62,116 bases of DNA from Burkholderiales bacterium (GTDB lineage: Bacteria > Pseudomonadota > Gammaproteobacteria > Burkholderiales > Burkholderiaceae_C): the NCBI GenBank assembly GCA_016195825.1, contig JACPYV010000080.1:1-62116 (forward strand). The letters run 5' to 3'. The notes below the pieces were generated by a model. That model did not search any database and was not told where the DNA came from. It was given only the letters and a program-made list of their open reading frames with translations. The position numbers and the translations under genes were made by a program. Numbering within the stretch: position 1 is the stretch's first letter; each line of letters begins with the position of its first letter. Below are positions 8,456 through 18,496 of this stretch, piece after piece.

Positions 8456-9718
8456 ATGCATCCTAATGCCCTCCTGGAGCTGAGCGCCGAGCTGATCGCC
8501 GTCGTGAATCAGCTCGAAGCCCCGGCCGACGCCACCGTCTCCGCCTTTTTCCGCCAACACAAGAACCTCGGCCAGCGCGAACGCGCCTGCCTCGCTGAGA
8601 CTGTCTACGCGCTGCTGCGCGAGCGCATCAAGTTCCAAAACCTGGCCCAGAGCGGCAGCGGCTCGATGCACCGCCGCCTGGCCATGCTGGCCTGGCGGGG
8701 CAATGCGGCCTTCCTGCGCGGGGCCCTCAGCCCCCAAGAGCAGCAGTGGCTGGAGCAGGTCCAGGCCATTGACCCGATGAGCCTGGCGTCCAAGATGCGC
8801 CACAACATGCCCGAATGGCTGGCCGAGCCGCTGCTGGCTCGGCTGGGCGAGGGCGAATTCTGGAAGCTTGCCACCGCGCTGAACGAGGCGGCACCGCTGG
8901 ACTTGCGGGTCAATGCGCTCAAGCTCAAGCGCGAAGAAGCCCAGGCCCAGCTCAAGGCCGCCGGTATCGATGCCGTGCCGACGCCTTATTCGCCGCTGGG
9001 CTTGCGCATCGCCGGCAAGCCGGCACTGAACAAGCTGGAGATCTTCACCGGCGGCGGTGTCGAGGTGCAGGACGAAGGCAGCCAGTTGCTGGCCCTGTTG
9101 CTGGCGCCCAAGCGCGGCGAGATGGTCGTGGACTTCTGCGCCGGCGCCGGCGGCAAGACGCTGGCCCTGGGGGCGGCCATGCGCAACACAGGCCGGCTTT
9201 ACGCGTTCGACGTCTCCGGCCACCGGCTGACCGCGCTGAAACCGCGCCTGGCGCGCAGCGGCCTGTCCAACGTCTACCCGGCCCAGATCGCCCACGAGCG
9301 CGACGACCGCATCAAACGCCTGGCCGGCAAGATTGACCGCGTGCTGGTGGATGCACCGTGCTCCGGCCTGGGCACGCTGCGCCGCAACCCGGACCTGAAA
9401 TGGCGCCAGTCGCCTCAAGGCGTCGCGGAACTGCAGGACAAGCAGCGCGCCATCCTCGCCAGCGCCGCCCGCCTTGTGAAGCCGGGCGGCCGGCTGGTCT
9501 ACGCCACCTGCAGCCTGCTGGACGCCGAGAACGAGGTCATCGCCGCCGAGTTCGCCGCCGCCCACCCCGACTTCCTGCCGCTGCCGGCGGACGAGGCGCT
9601 GGACAAGGCCCAGGTCGCGAGAGCGAGTGAACTTGTGGAAAACGGCGCACTCCGGCTGTGGCCGCACCGCCACGCTACGGACGGCTTTTTCGCCGTCGCG
9701 TGGGAGCGCAAGGCTTGA
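8456..9718 (+). CDS. RsmB-like 16S rRNA m5C methyltransferase (NOL1/NOP2/Sun family)
   Basis: 420 residues. The C-terminal SAM-dependent methyltransferase domain shows motif I FCAGAGGKTLALGAAM and the two catalytic cysteines of RNA m5C enzymes: Cys in VDAPCSGLGTLRRNP (about residue 301) and Cys in YATCSLLD (about 350). The N-terminal 130 residues are helical and shorter than the NusB-like domain of Escherichia coli RsmB. ATG 8456 is selected because upstream codons lie over the divergent DUF1345 gene. It probably methylates a cytosine of 16S rRNA, but the exact site cannot be decided from sequence alone, so no symbol is assigned. Confidence 0.88.
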   Translation: MHPNALLELSAELIAVVNQLEAPADATVSAFFRQHKNLGQRERACLAETVYALLRERIKFQNLAQSGSGSMHRRLAMLAWRGNAAFLRGALSPQEQQWLEQVQAIDPMSLASKMRHNMPEWLAEPLLARLGEGEFWKLATALNEAAPLDLRVNALKLKREEAQAQLKAAGIDAVPTPYSPLGLRIAGKPALNKLEIFTGGGVEVQDEGSQLLALLLAPKRGEMVVDFCAGAGGKTLALGAAMRNTGRLYAFDVSGHRLTALKPRLARSGLSNVYPAQIAHERDDRIKRLAGKIDRVLVDAPCSGLGTLRRNPDLKWRQSPQGVAELQDKQRAILASAARLVKPGGRLVYATCSLLDAENEVIAAEFAAAHPDFLPLPADEALDKAQVARASELVENGALRLWPHRHATDGFFAVAWERKA

Positions 9719-9779
9719 TGGGCGTCAAGGATCGCGTCCATTCCACACGCTGACGCTCGAATGCGCGGTGCCCGACCCC

Positions 9780-9806
9780 TTGTTTTTGGGGGGACTCCTC
9801 TACAAT
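9780..9806 (+). promoter_or_regulatory. Possible sigma-70 promoter for the desaturase gene
   Basis: TTGTTT (9780-9785) and TACAAT (9801-9806) with a 15-bp spacer, about 44 nt before the ATG. The -10 match is good; spacing is short, so this is tentative. Confidence 0.3.
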
Positions 9807-9849
9807 TGAGGTTCCTTTGCATGGCCAGTGTGGCCGAGGTCCTGGACGC

Positions 9850-11061
9850 ATGAACGACATCCTGAACGCGCTGCTGAACTGGCTGGCTGATGGCCTGCTG
9901 AACTTCAGCGCCTGGCAATTGGTGATCTATACGCTGGTTGTGACCCACATCACGATCGCTTCGGTCACGATCTTCCTGCATCGCGCTCAGGCTCACCGGG
10001 CGCTGGACCTCGGTCCCATCCCGTCCCACTTCTTCCGCTTCTGGCTCTGGCTGACGACCGGCATGGTCACCCGCGAATGGGTCGCCATCCACCGCAAGCA
10101 TCACGCCAAGTGTGAAACCGAGGAAGACCCCCACAGCCCGCAGACCCGTGGTCTGAAGAAGGTGCTGGCCGAGGGTGCCGAGTTGTACCGCGCCGAGGCC
10201 AAGAACGCCGAGACGATCGCCAAGTACAGCCGCGGCACGCCAGAGGACTGGATCGAGCGCAACCTGTACACCAAGTACAGCTGGCAGGGCGTGGCGTTGA
10301 TGCTGATCATCAACATGGCACTGTTCGGCGCCGCGGGCGCGTCGATCTGGGCCATCCAGATGATCTGGATCCCGATCTGGGCCGCTGGCGTCATCAACGG
10401 CATCGGCCACTATTGGGGCTATCGCAATTTCGAAGCGCCCGACGCGTCCACCAACCTGACGCCCTGGACGCTGATCGTTGGCGGCGAAGAGCTGCACAAC
10501 AACCACCACACCTACCCGACGTCGGCCAAGTTCTCGGTCAAGCCCTACGAGTTCGACATCGGCTGGATGTACATCCGCGGCCTGGAGATGCTGGGCATGG
10601 CCAAGGTGCGCAAGACGGCACCCAAGCTGAGCCTGGGTGAGATCAAGCCGGCCGACGCCCGCACGCTGGAGGCGCTGATCGCCAACCGCTACGAAGTCAT
10701 GGCCAATTACGCTCGTGACTTGAAGGCGGCTTGCGCTGCCGAACTGGCCAAGGCCCAGGCCGAAGGCGGCAAGCACAGCGAGCGTTTCACGCAGTTCAAG
10801 CTGGCCAAGCGCTGGTTGCATCGCGACGAGGATCGAATCCCGGCCGCCGTTCATGGTGATCTGGCTCATGTCCGCGCTGCCAGCCCGGTCATCGACAAGC
10901 TGGTGACGATGCGCGAAGAGCTGCGCCAGATGTGGACTCGCACGAACGTGTCGGCCGAGCAGCTCGTCGCCGATCTGCAGGCCTGGTGCCGTCGCGCCGA
11001 GGAAAGCGGCATTGCCGAACTGCAAGCCTTCTCGATGCGCCTGCGTGCTGCGCACGCCTGA
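9850..11061 (+). CDS. Acyl-CoA/acyl-lipid fatty acid desaturase with long C-terminal extension
   Basis: 403 residues. Membrane-bound diiron desaturase of the delta-9 type with the three histidine boxes HRAQAHR (about residue 43), HRKHH (about 79) and HNNHH (about 214), plus four hydrophobic segments. It introduces a double bond into saturated acyl chains to tune membrane fluidity. After the catalytic core (about residue 265) comes an approximately 135-residue hydrophilic, helical tail containing KLAKRWLHRDEDR and LQAWCRRAEESG. That tail is longer than the minimal desaturase fold and its role is unknown. ATG 9850 is used; an in-frame ATG at 9817 adds 11 uncharacteristic residues. A clear terminator follows. 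Confidence 0.92.
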   Translation: MNDILNALLNWLADGLLNFSAWQLVIYTLVVTHITIASVTIFLHRAQAHRALDLGPIPSHFFRFWLWLTTGMVTREWVAIHRKHHAKCETEEDPHSPQTRGLKKVLAEGAELYRAEAKNAETIAKYSRGTPEDWIERNLYTKYSWQGVALMLIINMALFGAAGASIWAIQMIWIPIWAAGVINGIGHYWGYRNFEAPDASTNLTPWTLIVGGEELHNNHHTYPTSAKFSVKPYEFDIGWMYIRGLEMLGMAKVRKTAPKLSLGEIKPADARTLEALIANRYEVMANYARDLKAACAAELAKAQAEGGKHSERFTQFKLAKRWLHRDEDRIPAAVHGDLAHVRAASPVIDKLVTMREELRQMWTRTNVSAEQLVADLQAWCRRAEESGIAELQAFSMRLRAAHA

Positions 11062-11081
11062 CCCACCGCGTTTCCCGGTGT

Positions 11082-11109
11082 AAAGGGCGCCCTGCGGGGT
11101 GCCCTTTTT
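11082..11109 (+). terminator. Intrinsic terminator after the desaturase gene
   Basis: Stem AAAGGGCGCCC (11082-11092), TGCG loop, GGGTGCCCTTT (11097-11107) with one G-T pair, then a run of T. Confidence 0.85.
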
Positions 11110-11160
11110 CTTGGGCTGTCCTAGACTTGACACAGCAGTCGCTGAATTAGGAGGCATGCC

Positions 11161-11649
11161 ATGAAATACCGCTGGATCGCGCTGGGCCTGATGGCCCTTG
11201 CCGCCGTTGCGCGCGCCGATGTGCAAGTGAAGTTCATCGAGCCCGAGAAGTTCTCGGACATCAAGGACAACAACGGCTTTCGTCAGATGGACGTGTTGAA
11301 GGATATCGAGGCCCACCTGGTGGAGCAGGCCGGCAAGTACCTGCCGGGCCGCGATGTGAGGATCAGCGTGACCGACGTGAACTTGGCCGGTGAGGTCGAG
11401 CCCTTCGGGCGCCGTGTGGAGTGGCTGCGCGTCATGCGGACCGTCACGCTGCCGTCGATGGTCATGAGCTATGAAGTGCTCGAGGCGGGCAAGGTCGTGC
11501 GCCAAGGCCAGGCGAACCTGCGCGATATGAACTACCAGGACGGCTTCAACAGCTATTCGAGCGGCGACACGCTGCGTTACGAGAAGCGAATGATCGACCG
11601 CTGGTTCAAGGACGAGTTCAACCCGAAGGTGGCTGCTGCGCCTCGCTGA
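11161..11649 (+). CDS. DUF3016 periplasmic protein
   Basis: 162 residues. Signal peptide about 1-19 (cleavage at ARA-DV), followed by VKFIEPEKFSDIKD, the opening strand-helix typical of DUF3016, and a C-terminal block with YEKRMIDRWFKDEF. A strong ribosome-binding site AGGAGG lies 6 nt before the ATG. It stands alone between two terminators, so it is probably transcribed by itself. It is predicted to be exported; function unknown. Confidence 0.82.
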   Translation: MKYRWIALGLMALAAVARADVQVKFIEPEKFSDIKDNNGFRQMDVLKDIEAHLVEQAGKYLPGRDVRISVTDVNLAGEVEPFGRRVEWLRVMRTVTLPSMVMSYEVLEAGKVVRQGQANLRDMNYQDGFNSYSSGDTLRYEKRMIDRWFKDEFNPKVAAAPR

Positions 11650-11666
11650 GGCCCGAGCCCCAAAAG

Positions 11667-11705
11667 CAAAACCCGCCAGCGTTGCCGCTTGGCGGGTTTT
11701 GTTTT
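11667..11705. terminator. Bidirectional intrinsic terminator between DUF3016 and rpmG
   Basis: Perfect 12-bp stem CAAAACCCGCCA (11667-11678) with TGGCGGGTTTTG (11690-11701) and an 11-nt loop. T/A-rich tracts on both sides suit the convergent genes. Confidence 0.82.
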
Positions 11706-11739
11706 GCCTGCGTGCTGAGGCGGCCTGAGCCGCCAAGCA

Positions 11740-11910
11740 TCACTTCAGTTTGATTTCCTTGTACAGGACGTGCTTGCGCGCCTTCGGGTCGAACTTCATG
11801 AATTCGAGCTTTTCGGGCGTGGTCTTCTTGTTCTTGTTCGTCGTGTAAAAGTGGCCGGTGCCCGCAGTGGACTCCAGCTTGATCTTTTCGCGGCCGCCTT
11901 TGGATGCCAT
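11740..11910 (-). CDS. rpmG: 50S ribosomal protein L33
   Basis: 56 residues, starting [20 protein letters not shown] and ending YKEIKLK. It contains the L33 signature [10 protein letters not shown]. It has no CxxC pairs, so it is the zinc-independent form. It is the downstream gene of the rpmB-rpmG pair, 37 nt after rpmB, the usual bacterial arrangement. It is too short to be noticed by length filters but is unmistakable by sequence. Confidence 0.97.
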   Translation of the reverse strand: MASKGGREKIKLESTAGTGHFYTTNKNKKTTPEKLEFMKFDPKARKHVLYKEIKLK

Positions 11911-11947
11911 GGTCGTTTTCCTTCAGTAGGTCAGTGAACGGCGCGCT

Positions 11948-12181
11948 TTACAGCTCGCCCTTGGCACGCAGGTCGGCGACGACCTGGTCGATGCCGACCT
12001 TGTCGATCAAACGCAGAGCGGCGTTGCTGATGCGCAGGCGCACCCAACGGTTTTCCGATTCGACGAAGAAGCGGCGGTATTGCAGGTTCGGCAGGAACCG
12101 ACGCTTGGTTTTGTTGTTGGCGTGGGAAACATTGTTCCCGACCATGGGCTTCTTGCCCGTGACTTGACAGACGCGTGCCAT
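11948..12181 (-). CDS. rpmB: 50S ribosomal protein L28
   Basis: 77 residues, starting [20 protein letters not shown], with the conserved [20 protein letters not shown] core. It lacks the additional zinc cysteines of C+ L28 forms. A GGAGAAG ribosome-binding site precedes the ATG. The likely promoter lies about 140 nt upstream (see 12322-12352), leaving a long leader that could carry autogenous control. Confidence 0.97.
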   Translation of the reverse strand: MARVCQVTGKKPMVGNNVSHANNKTKRRFLPNLQYRRFFVESENRWVRLRISNAALRLIDKVGIDQVVADLRAKGEL

Positions 12182-12321
12182 GACGCTTCTCCGGTTTGAC
12201 GACTATGACCAGTTGCCGCAGGAAGTCCCGCCAGCAACCCATTGACCGCAAATGCCTGCTAAACCCGGCTCCTGGCGATTTACCAGCAGCCCGGCGCGAT
12301 CCATCCGGCAGGCAAGCCCGC

Positions 12322-12352
12322 GAGTATAGCGGTAAACCCCTGAAATCGGAAG
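12322..12352 (-). promoter_or_regulatory. Putative promoter of rpmB-rpmG
   Basis: On the minus strand TATACT (12328-12323) is a good -10. The hexamer 17 bp upstream, TTCCGA, is a poor -35. The resulting 5' leader would be about 130 nt. Nothing else coding is seen in 12182-12361. Confidence 0.4.
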
Positions 12353-12361
12353 CGGTTGGCT

Positions 12362-13393
<1,032 letters not shown>

Positions 13394-13422
13394 CTAACCC
13401 GATGCGGCGAACTGTGCCGGGT

Positions 13423-13435
13423 GTGCACAATGCAC
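13423..13435. promoter_or_regulatory. Small inverted repeat between trxB and the Crp/Fnr gene
   Basis: GTGCA-CAA-TGCAC is a perfect 5+5 dyad in the divergent promoter region, about 60 nt before the regulator ATG. It does not match the canonical Crp (TGTGA-N6-TCACA) or Fnr boxes, so it is only a candidate operator. Confidence 0.25.
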
Positions 13436-13495
13436 GCCATTTTAGGCAGGCGTCTTTCCGAGCGCCGGCCTGGGCCTCAAACCTGGAGAGTGCAT

Positions 13496-14164
13496 ATGGC
13501 GATGATTTCCAACCTGGACCTGATCCGGCGGGTGCCGCTGTTCTCGATGCTGACCACCGACCAGGCACAGTCGATCGCCGACAGCGTCGTCAAGCGCCGC
13601 TTCAAGCGCGGCGAACTTATCGTCGAGCAGGGCACCAAGTCCAACGCGCTATTCATCCTGCTGAACGGCCGCGCCCGCGTGCTGACGGCCGACCACCGGG
13701 GGCGCGAGGTCATCCTGGCCGTGCTGCAGTCGGGCGACTACGTCGGTGAGATGAGCCTGATCGACAACGAGCCGCACTCGGCCACCGTGCGTGCCGAAGT
13801 GCAGACCGACATGCTGGTGCTGGGCCGCCTGGAGTTCGCACGCTGCCTGCCGGAGAGCAGCAGCCTGTCCTACGGCATCCTGCGCGGCCTGGTCGCGCGG
13901 CTGCGCAATGCCGACCGGCAGATCGAATCGCTCGCGCTGCTGGACGTTTATGGCCGCGTGGCGCGCACGCTGCTGGACATGTCCGAGGACGAGAAGGGCA
14001 TCAAGCTGATCCGCGGCAAGGTGTCGCGCCAGGACATGGCCAAGGTCGTCGGCGCGTCGCGCGAGATGGTCAGTCGGGTCATGAAGGACCTGGAGGAGCG
14101 CGGCGTCATCGAAACGCTTGAGAACGGTTCGGTGGTCATCAAGGAGCGGTTGACCCACGATTGA
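13496..14164 (+). CDS. Crp/Fnr-family transcriptional regulator
   Basis: 222 residues. The N-terminal cyclic-nucleotide-binding fold (about 10-125) includes [17 protein letters not shown], the phosphate-binding-cassette equivalent. It is followed by the long dimerisation helix and a C-terminal winged helix with recognition helix [16 protein letters not shown]. There is no N-terminal Fnr-type cysteine cluster, which points to a Crp-like rather than an oxygen-sensing protein. ATG 13496 follows GGAGAG; the open frame continues upstream antisense to trxB but is not coding there. It sits 16 nt upstream of ftsK, so the two may be cotranscribed. Ligand and regulon are unknown. Confidence 0.88.
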   Translation: MAMISNLDLIRRVPLFSMLTTDQAQSIADSVVKRRFKRGELIVEQGTKSNALFILLNGRARVLTADHRGREVILAVLQSGDYVGEMSLIDNEPHSATVRAEVQTDMLVLGRLEFARCLPESSSLSYGILRGLVARLRNADRQIESLALLDVYGRVARTLLDMSEDEKGIKLIRGKVSRQDMAKVVGASREMVSRVMKDLEERGVIETLENGSVVIKERLTHD

Positions 14165-14180
14165 GGGCGACAATGCCGGG

Positions 14181-16559
14181 ATGAGTTTTCCCCTCGGTTC
14201 CCTGCTGGGCGGTGACGCGGCCGCCAGCGAAGCCGCCGCCCCTGCCAAACCCACCCGCCGCCAGGCGCCCAAGCGCGAGGTGGCCCCACCGTCCGCTGCA
14301 TCGCGGCTGCTGCGCACGCCGCTGTGGCTGGCCCTGACGGCGCTGCTGTGGGCCTTGCTGGTGCTGGCGCTCGCCACGCACGACCTGCGCGACGCGGCCT
14401 TCTCGACCAGCGGCCAGCGTGAGCTGGTTGGCAACCGCGTCGGGGGCTTCGGTGCTTGGCTGTCGGACGGCCTGCTCTTCCTGTTCGGCTTCTCGGCCTG
14501 GTGGCTGCCGCTGCTGGCGCTGCGCGCCTGGTTGCGCAGCCTGGCCGGTCTGCTGCGCCATGACGTCGCCCCCGTGCCGCGCTGGAGCCAGAGAGCCCGC
14601 TGGTGGGCGGGCGTGCTGCTGCTGATCGGCGCCAGTTGCGCGCTGGAGTGGAGCCGCCTCTACGCCGTCGAGCCGCGTCTGCCCGGCCACGCCGGCGGCC
14701 TGCTGGGCTACACACTGGGGCCGCTGGGCATGAAGGGCCTGGGCTTCGCCGGCTCGGGCGTCGTCTGGATCGTGCTGCTGCTGACCGGCATGGCCTGGGC
14801 GTTGCGCTTCTCCTGGGGGCAACTGGCCGAGTCCATCGGCGAGCGCATCGAGCAGTTCCGCGAGCAGTATCTGGAGAAGCGCGAGTTCAAGGCCGACCAG
14901 AAGGCCGGCGAGCAGGCGGTCAAGGAGCGCGAGCAGGAGGTTGAGGTCGAGCGCCAGATCGAGCGCCAGGTGGAAGCCGAGCACGCGCCGCTGGTCATCG
15001 AGGCGCCAGTCGTCGAGGTGCCGCAATCGACCCGTGTGGCCAAGGAGCGCCAGCAGACTCTGTTCGTCGATGCGGGTGACGCCAAGCTGCCTCAGGTGGA
15101 CCTGCTGGACGCCGCGCCCGGCCGCCAGGAGACGGTCACGCCCGAGTCGCTGGAGATGACCAGCCGGCTCATCGAGAAGAAGCTGCGCGACTTCGGCGTG
15201 GAGGTGCACGTCGTCGCCGCGTCGCCGGGCCCGGTCATCACGCGCTACGAGATCGAGCCGGCCACTGGCGTGAAGGGCTCGCAGATCGTGGGCCTGGCCA
15301 AGGACCTGGCGCGTAGCTTGAGCCTCGTGTCCATCCGCGTCGTCGAGACCATCCCAGGCAAGAACTACATGGCACTGGAGCTGCCCAATGCGCGCCGCCA
15401 GACCATCCGTCTGTCCGAGATCCTCGGCTCCCAGGTCTACGCCGACGCTGCGTCCCAGCTGACCATGGGCCTGGGCAAGGACATCGTGGGCCTGCCCATC
15501 GTGGCCGACCTGGCCAAGATGCCGCATTGCCTGGTCGCTGGCACGACCGGTTCGGGCAAGTCCGTTGGCATCAACGCGATGATCCTCAGCCTGCTCTACA
15601 AGGCCGAGGCGCGTGACGTGCGGCTCATCCTCATCGACCCCAAGATGCTGGAAATGAGCGTCTACGAGGGCATCCCGCACCTGCTGGCACCCGTCGTGAC
15701 GGACATGAAGCAGGCCGGCAACGCGCTGAACTGGTGTGTCGGCGAGATGGAGCGGCGCTACAAGCTCATGTCCAAGATGGGCGTGCGCAACCTGGCCGGC
15801 TACAACAAGAAGATCGACGAGGCCAAGGCCAACGGCATCAGCATCCCCAACCCGTTCGCGCTCAACAACGACGACCCGGAGCCGCTGGAGCGCCTGCCGT
15901 TCATCGTCGTCGTCATCGATGAGCTGGCTGACCTGATGATGGTCGTCGGCAAGAAGATCGAGGAGCTGATCGCCCGCCTGGCGCAGAAGGCGCGCGCGGC
16001 CGGCATCCACCTGATCCTGGCCACGCAGCGGCCGTCCGTGGACGTCATCACCGGCCTCATCAAGGCGAACATCCCGACCCGCCTGTCCTTCCAGGTCAGC
16101 TCCAAGATTGACAGCCGGACTATCCTCGACCAGATGGGCGCCGAGGCGCTGCTGGGGATGGGCGACATGCTCTACATGCCGTCCGGCACCGGGCTGCCCA
16201 TCCGCGTGCATGGCGCCTTTGTCAGCGACGACGAGGTGCACCGCGTTGTGGAGTACATCAAGTCCCAAGGTGAGCCCAATTACATCGAAGGCATCCTCGA
16301 AGGCGGTGTGCTCGACGGCATCGACGGCGAGGCGCCGGCACCGGGCGAGGCCAGCGGTGAGCAAGACCCCATGTACGACCAGGCCGTGGCCATCGTGTTG
16401 CAGCACCGCAAGGCGTCCATCTCGCTGGTGCAGCGCCACCTGCGAATCGGCTACAACCGCGCCGCGCGACTGCTGGAGCAGATGGAGAACTCGGGCCTCG
16501 TCGGGGCCCTGGCTTCCAACGGCAGCCGTGAATTGATCGTTCCCAAACGCGACGAATGA
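14181..16559 (+). CDS. ftsK: DNA translocase FtsK
   Basis: 792 residues. Membrane-anchored hexameric motor that pumps the terminus region and activates XerCD during division. The N-terminus carries four TM helices within about 45-215, then a charged linker with Glu/Gln/Arg repeats (about 220-300), shorter than in E. coli. The motor has Walker [12 protein letters not shown] (about 452-460) and Walker [14 protein letters not shown] (about 573-585). A C-terminal gamma winged helix (about 725-790, [26 protein letters not shown] helix) reads KOPS. It is followed after 10 nt by lolA and then rarA, a conserved gene order in this group. Confidence 0.95.
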   Translation: MSFPLGSLLGGDAAASEAAAPAKPTRRQAPKREVAPPSAASRLLRTPLWLALTALLWALLVLALATHDLRDAAFSTSGQRELVGNRVGGFGAWLSDGLLFLFGFSAWWLPLLALRAWLRSLAGLLRHDVAPVPRWSQRARWWAGVLLLIGASCALEWSRLYAVEPRLPGHAGGLLGYTLGPLGMKGLGFAGSGVVWIVLLLTGMAWALRFSWGQLAESIGERIEQFREQYLEKREFKADQKAGEQAVKEREQEVEVERQIERQVEAEHAPLVIEAPVVEVPQSTRVAKERQQTLFVDAGDAKLPQVDLLDAAPGRQETVTPESLEMTSRLIEKKLRDFGVEVHVVAASPGPVITRYEIEPATGVKGSQIVGLAKDLARSLSLVSIRVVETIPGKNYMALELPNARRQTIRLSEILGSQVYADAASQLTMGLGKDIVGLPIVADLAKMPHCLVAGTTGSGKSVGINAMILSLLYKAEARDVRLILIDPKMLEMSVYEGIPHLLAPVVTDMKQAGNALNWCVGEMERRYKLMSKMGVRNLAGYNKKIDEAKANGISIPNPFALNNDDPEPLERLPFIVVVIDELADLMMVVGKKIEELIARLAQKARAAGIHLILATQRPSVDVITGLIKANIPTRLSFQVSSKIDSRTILDQMGAEALLGMGDMLYMPSGTGLPIRVHGAFVSDDEVHRVVEYIKSQGEPNYIEGILEGGVLDGIDGEAPAPGEASGEQDPMYDQAVAIVLQHRKASISLVQRHLRIGYNRAARLLEQMENSGLVGALASNGSRELIVPKRDE

Positions 16560-16569
16560 CTCGAGACGA

Positions 16570-17175
16570 ATGAAGAAGATCCTGCTTTCCCTGACGCTGC
16601 TGCTGACCGGCTTGGCGCACGCTGACGCCGTCGACGCGCTGCGCGACTTCGGCCGTGAGGTGAAGAGCGGCAAGGCCAACTTCACGCAGACCGTCACGTC
16701 ACCCGATGGCAAGCGCAAGAAGGTGTCGTCGGGCAGCTTCGAGTTCCAGCGGCCCAACCAGTTCCGCTTCGCCTACGCCAAGCCCTTCGAGCAAGTCATC
16801 GTGGCGGACGGACACAAGGTCTGGATCTACGACGCCGACCTGAACCAGGCCAGCTCGCGCAAGCTCACCGACGCGCTGGGCGCCACGCCCGCGGCGTTGC
16901 TGGCCGGCACCAATCTCGAGCGCGACTTCGCGCTGAAGGCCCTGCCGGCTGAAGCTGGCTTGGACTGGGTGCAGGCGGTGGCCAAGCAGGCCGACTCGAC
17001 GCTGCAGTCGCTCAAGCTCGGCTTCAGAGGCAAGGAATTGGCGGCGATGGAAATCCTAGACGGCTTTGGTCAGCGCTCCCGGCTGGAGTTCAGCGCGGTG
17101 CAGACCAACGTCGCCGTGCCGGCCGAGCGATTCCAGTTCAAGCTCCCGGCGGGAGCCGACCTGATCGAGCAGTGA
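16570..17175 (+). CDS. lolA: Outer-membrane lipoprotein carrier protein LolA
   Basis: 201 residues. Signal peptide about 1-18 (KKILLSLTLLLTGLAHA). Mature domain has the LolA features FTQTV, SSGSFEFQRPNQFRFAYAKPFEQVIVADG and VWIYDADLNQ. It shuttles lipoproteins through the periplasm from LolCDE to LolB. It is placed between ftsK (10 nt upstream) and rarA (7 nt downstream), as in many proteobacteria, so it is probably in one transcript with them. Confidence 0.94.
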   Translation: MKKILLSLTLLLTGLAHADAVDALRDFGREVKSGKANFTQTVTSPDGKRKKVSSGSFEFQRPNQFRFAYAKPFEQVIVADGHKVWIYDADLNQASSRKLTDALGATPAALLAGTNLERDFALKALPAEAGLDWVQAVAKQADSTLQSLKLGFRGKELAAMEILDGFGQRSRLEFSAVQTNVAVPAERFQFKLPAGADLIEQ

Positions 17176-17182
17176 CCGGACT

Positions 17183-18496
17183 GTGAGCAGCGGTTCGCTC
17201 TTCGACGCCGACCCGACCTCCCTGGGCGGCGTGCCGCTGGCCGAGCGCCTGCGGCCCAGGACGCTGGACGAGGTCATCGGCCAGCGCCACCTGCTGGGGC
17301 CCGGCATGCCGCTGCGCGCGGCCTTCGAGGCCGGACGGCTGCAGAGCATGATCCTGTGGGGCCCGCCCGGCGTCGGCAAGACGACGTTGGCGCGGCTGGT
17401 GGCCGGCGCTTTCGACGCGCAGTTCATCGCAATTTCGGCAGTGCTGGGCGGCGTGAAGGACATCCGCGAAGCCGTGGACCGCGCCCAGATCGCCGCGCAG
17501 CAGGGCCGGCGCACGGTCGTTTTCGTGGACGAGGTGCACCGCTTCAATAAAGCGCAGCAGGACGCCTTCCTGCCGCACGTCGAGTCGGGCCTGTTCACCT
17601 TCATCGGCGCCACGACCGAGAACCCCAGCTTCGAGGTCAACTCGGCGTTGCTATCGCGGGCGCAAGTGCAGGTGCTCAAGAGCCTGGACGCCCAGGAGCT
17701 GGGTCAGCTCATCGCGCGCGGCGCGGCAGAGCTCGGCGTCGAGCCGCCGACGAAGGCGGCCGCCGACCGCCTCATCGGCTACGCAGACGGCGACGCCCGT
17801 CGGCTGCTGAATGCGCTCGAGTCCGCGGCGGCCCTCGCCAACGGCCAGCTCATCGACGAGACGCTGCTGGAGCGCACGCTGGGCGAGCAGCTGCGCCGCT
17901 ATGACAAGGGCGGTGACCAGTTCTACGACGTCATCAGCGCGCTGCACAAGTCGGTGCGCGGCAGCAACCCGGACGGCGCGCTGTACTGGTTCGCGCGCAT
18001 GCTCGATGGTGGTGTCGACGCGCGCTACATCTCGCGCCGGCTCATCCGCATGGCCAGCGAGGACATCGGCCTGGCCGACCCGCGGGCGCTTCGCATGACG
18101 CTGGACGCCGCCGAGGCCTACGAGCGCCTGGGCTCGCCCGAGGGTGAACTGGCGCTGGCGCAGGCCGTCGTCTTCCTGGCCATCGCGCCCAAGTCCAACG
18201 CGGTCTACAAGGCCTTCGGCGCGGTGCGCAGTTTCATCAAGCAGGACACGTCGCGCCCGGTGCCCGAGCATCTGCGCAACGCGCCCACGCGGCTGATGAA
18301 GGACCTGGGCTACGGCAAGGCCTACCGCTACGCGCACGACGAGCCCGGCGGCTATGCGGCTGGCGAGCAATACCTGCCCGACGGGCTGGAGGATCAGCGC
18401 TGGTACGCGCCTGTGCCGCGTGGCCTGGAGCAGAAGATTGGCGACAAGCTGGCCGAGCTGCGCCGGCTGGACGATGAAGCGGCTGGCGAGACTTAG
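17183..18496 (+). CDS. rarA: Replication-associated recombination protein A (MgsA/RarA AAA+ ATPase)
   Basis: 437 residues, GTG start. Clamp-loader-like AAA+ ATPase acting at stalled forks with SSB. N-terminal PLAERLRPRTLDEVIGQRHLLG, Walker A WGPPGVGKTTLAR (about 58-70), Walker B VVFVDEVHRFNKAQQDAFLP, sensor I GATTENPSFEVN, and the C-terminal oligomerisation domain with DGGVDARYISRRLIRMASEDIG. The downstream solute-binding-protein gene starts inside its last 23 nt. Confidence 0.95.
   Translation: MSSGSLFDADPTSLGGVPLAERLRPRTLDEVIGQRHLLGPGMPLRAAFEAGRLQSMILWGPPGVGKTTLARLVAGAFDAQFIAISAVLGGVKDIREAVDRAQIAAQQGRRTVVFVDEVHRFNKAQQDAFLPHVESGLFTFIGATTENPSFEVNSALLSRAQVQVLKSLDAQELGQLIARGAAELGVEPPTKAAADRLIGYADGDARRLLNALESAAALANGQLIDETLLERTLGEQLRRYDKGGDQFYDVISALHKSVRGSNPDGALYWFARMLDGGVDARYISRRLIRMASEDIGLADPRALRMTLDAAEAYERLGSPEGELALAQAVVFLAIAPKSNAVYKAFGAVRSFIKQDTSRPVPEHLRNAPTRLMKDLGYGKAYRYAHDEPGGYAAGEQYLPDGLEDQRWYAPVPRGLEQKIGDKLAELRRLDDEAAGET

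Noticed and set aside
11127..11132. TTGACA as the -35 box for the DUF3016 gene
   Set aside because: No -10 occurs 16-18 bp further on; that position is the ribosome-binding site. Chance match.
14139..16757. 872-residue antisense open frame over ftsK
   Set aside because: It is the GC-rich mirror of ftsK; codon and motif evidence is on the plus strand (Walker motifs, gamma domain). The same reasoning removes the large opposite-strand frames over valS (39474-41459), the amidase/guaC region (44921-47302), dctB and the kinase at 2749.
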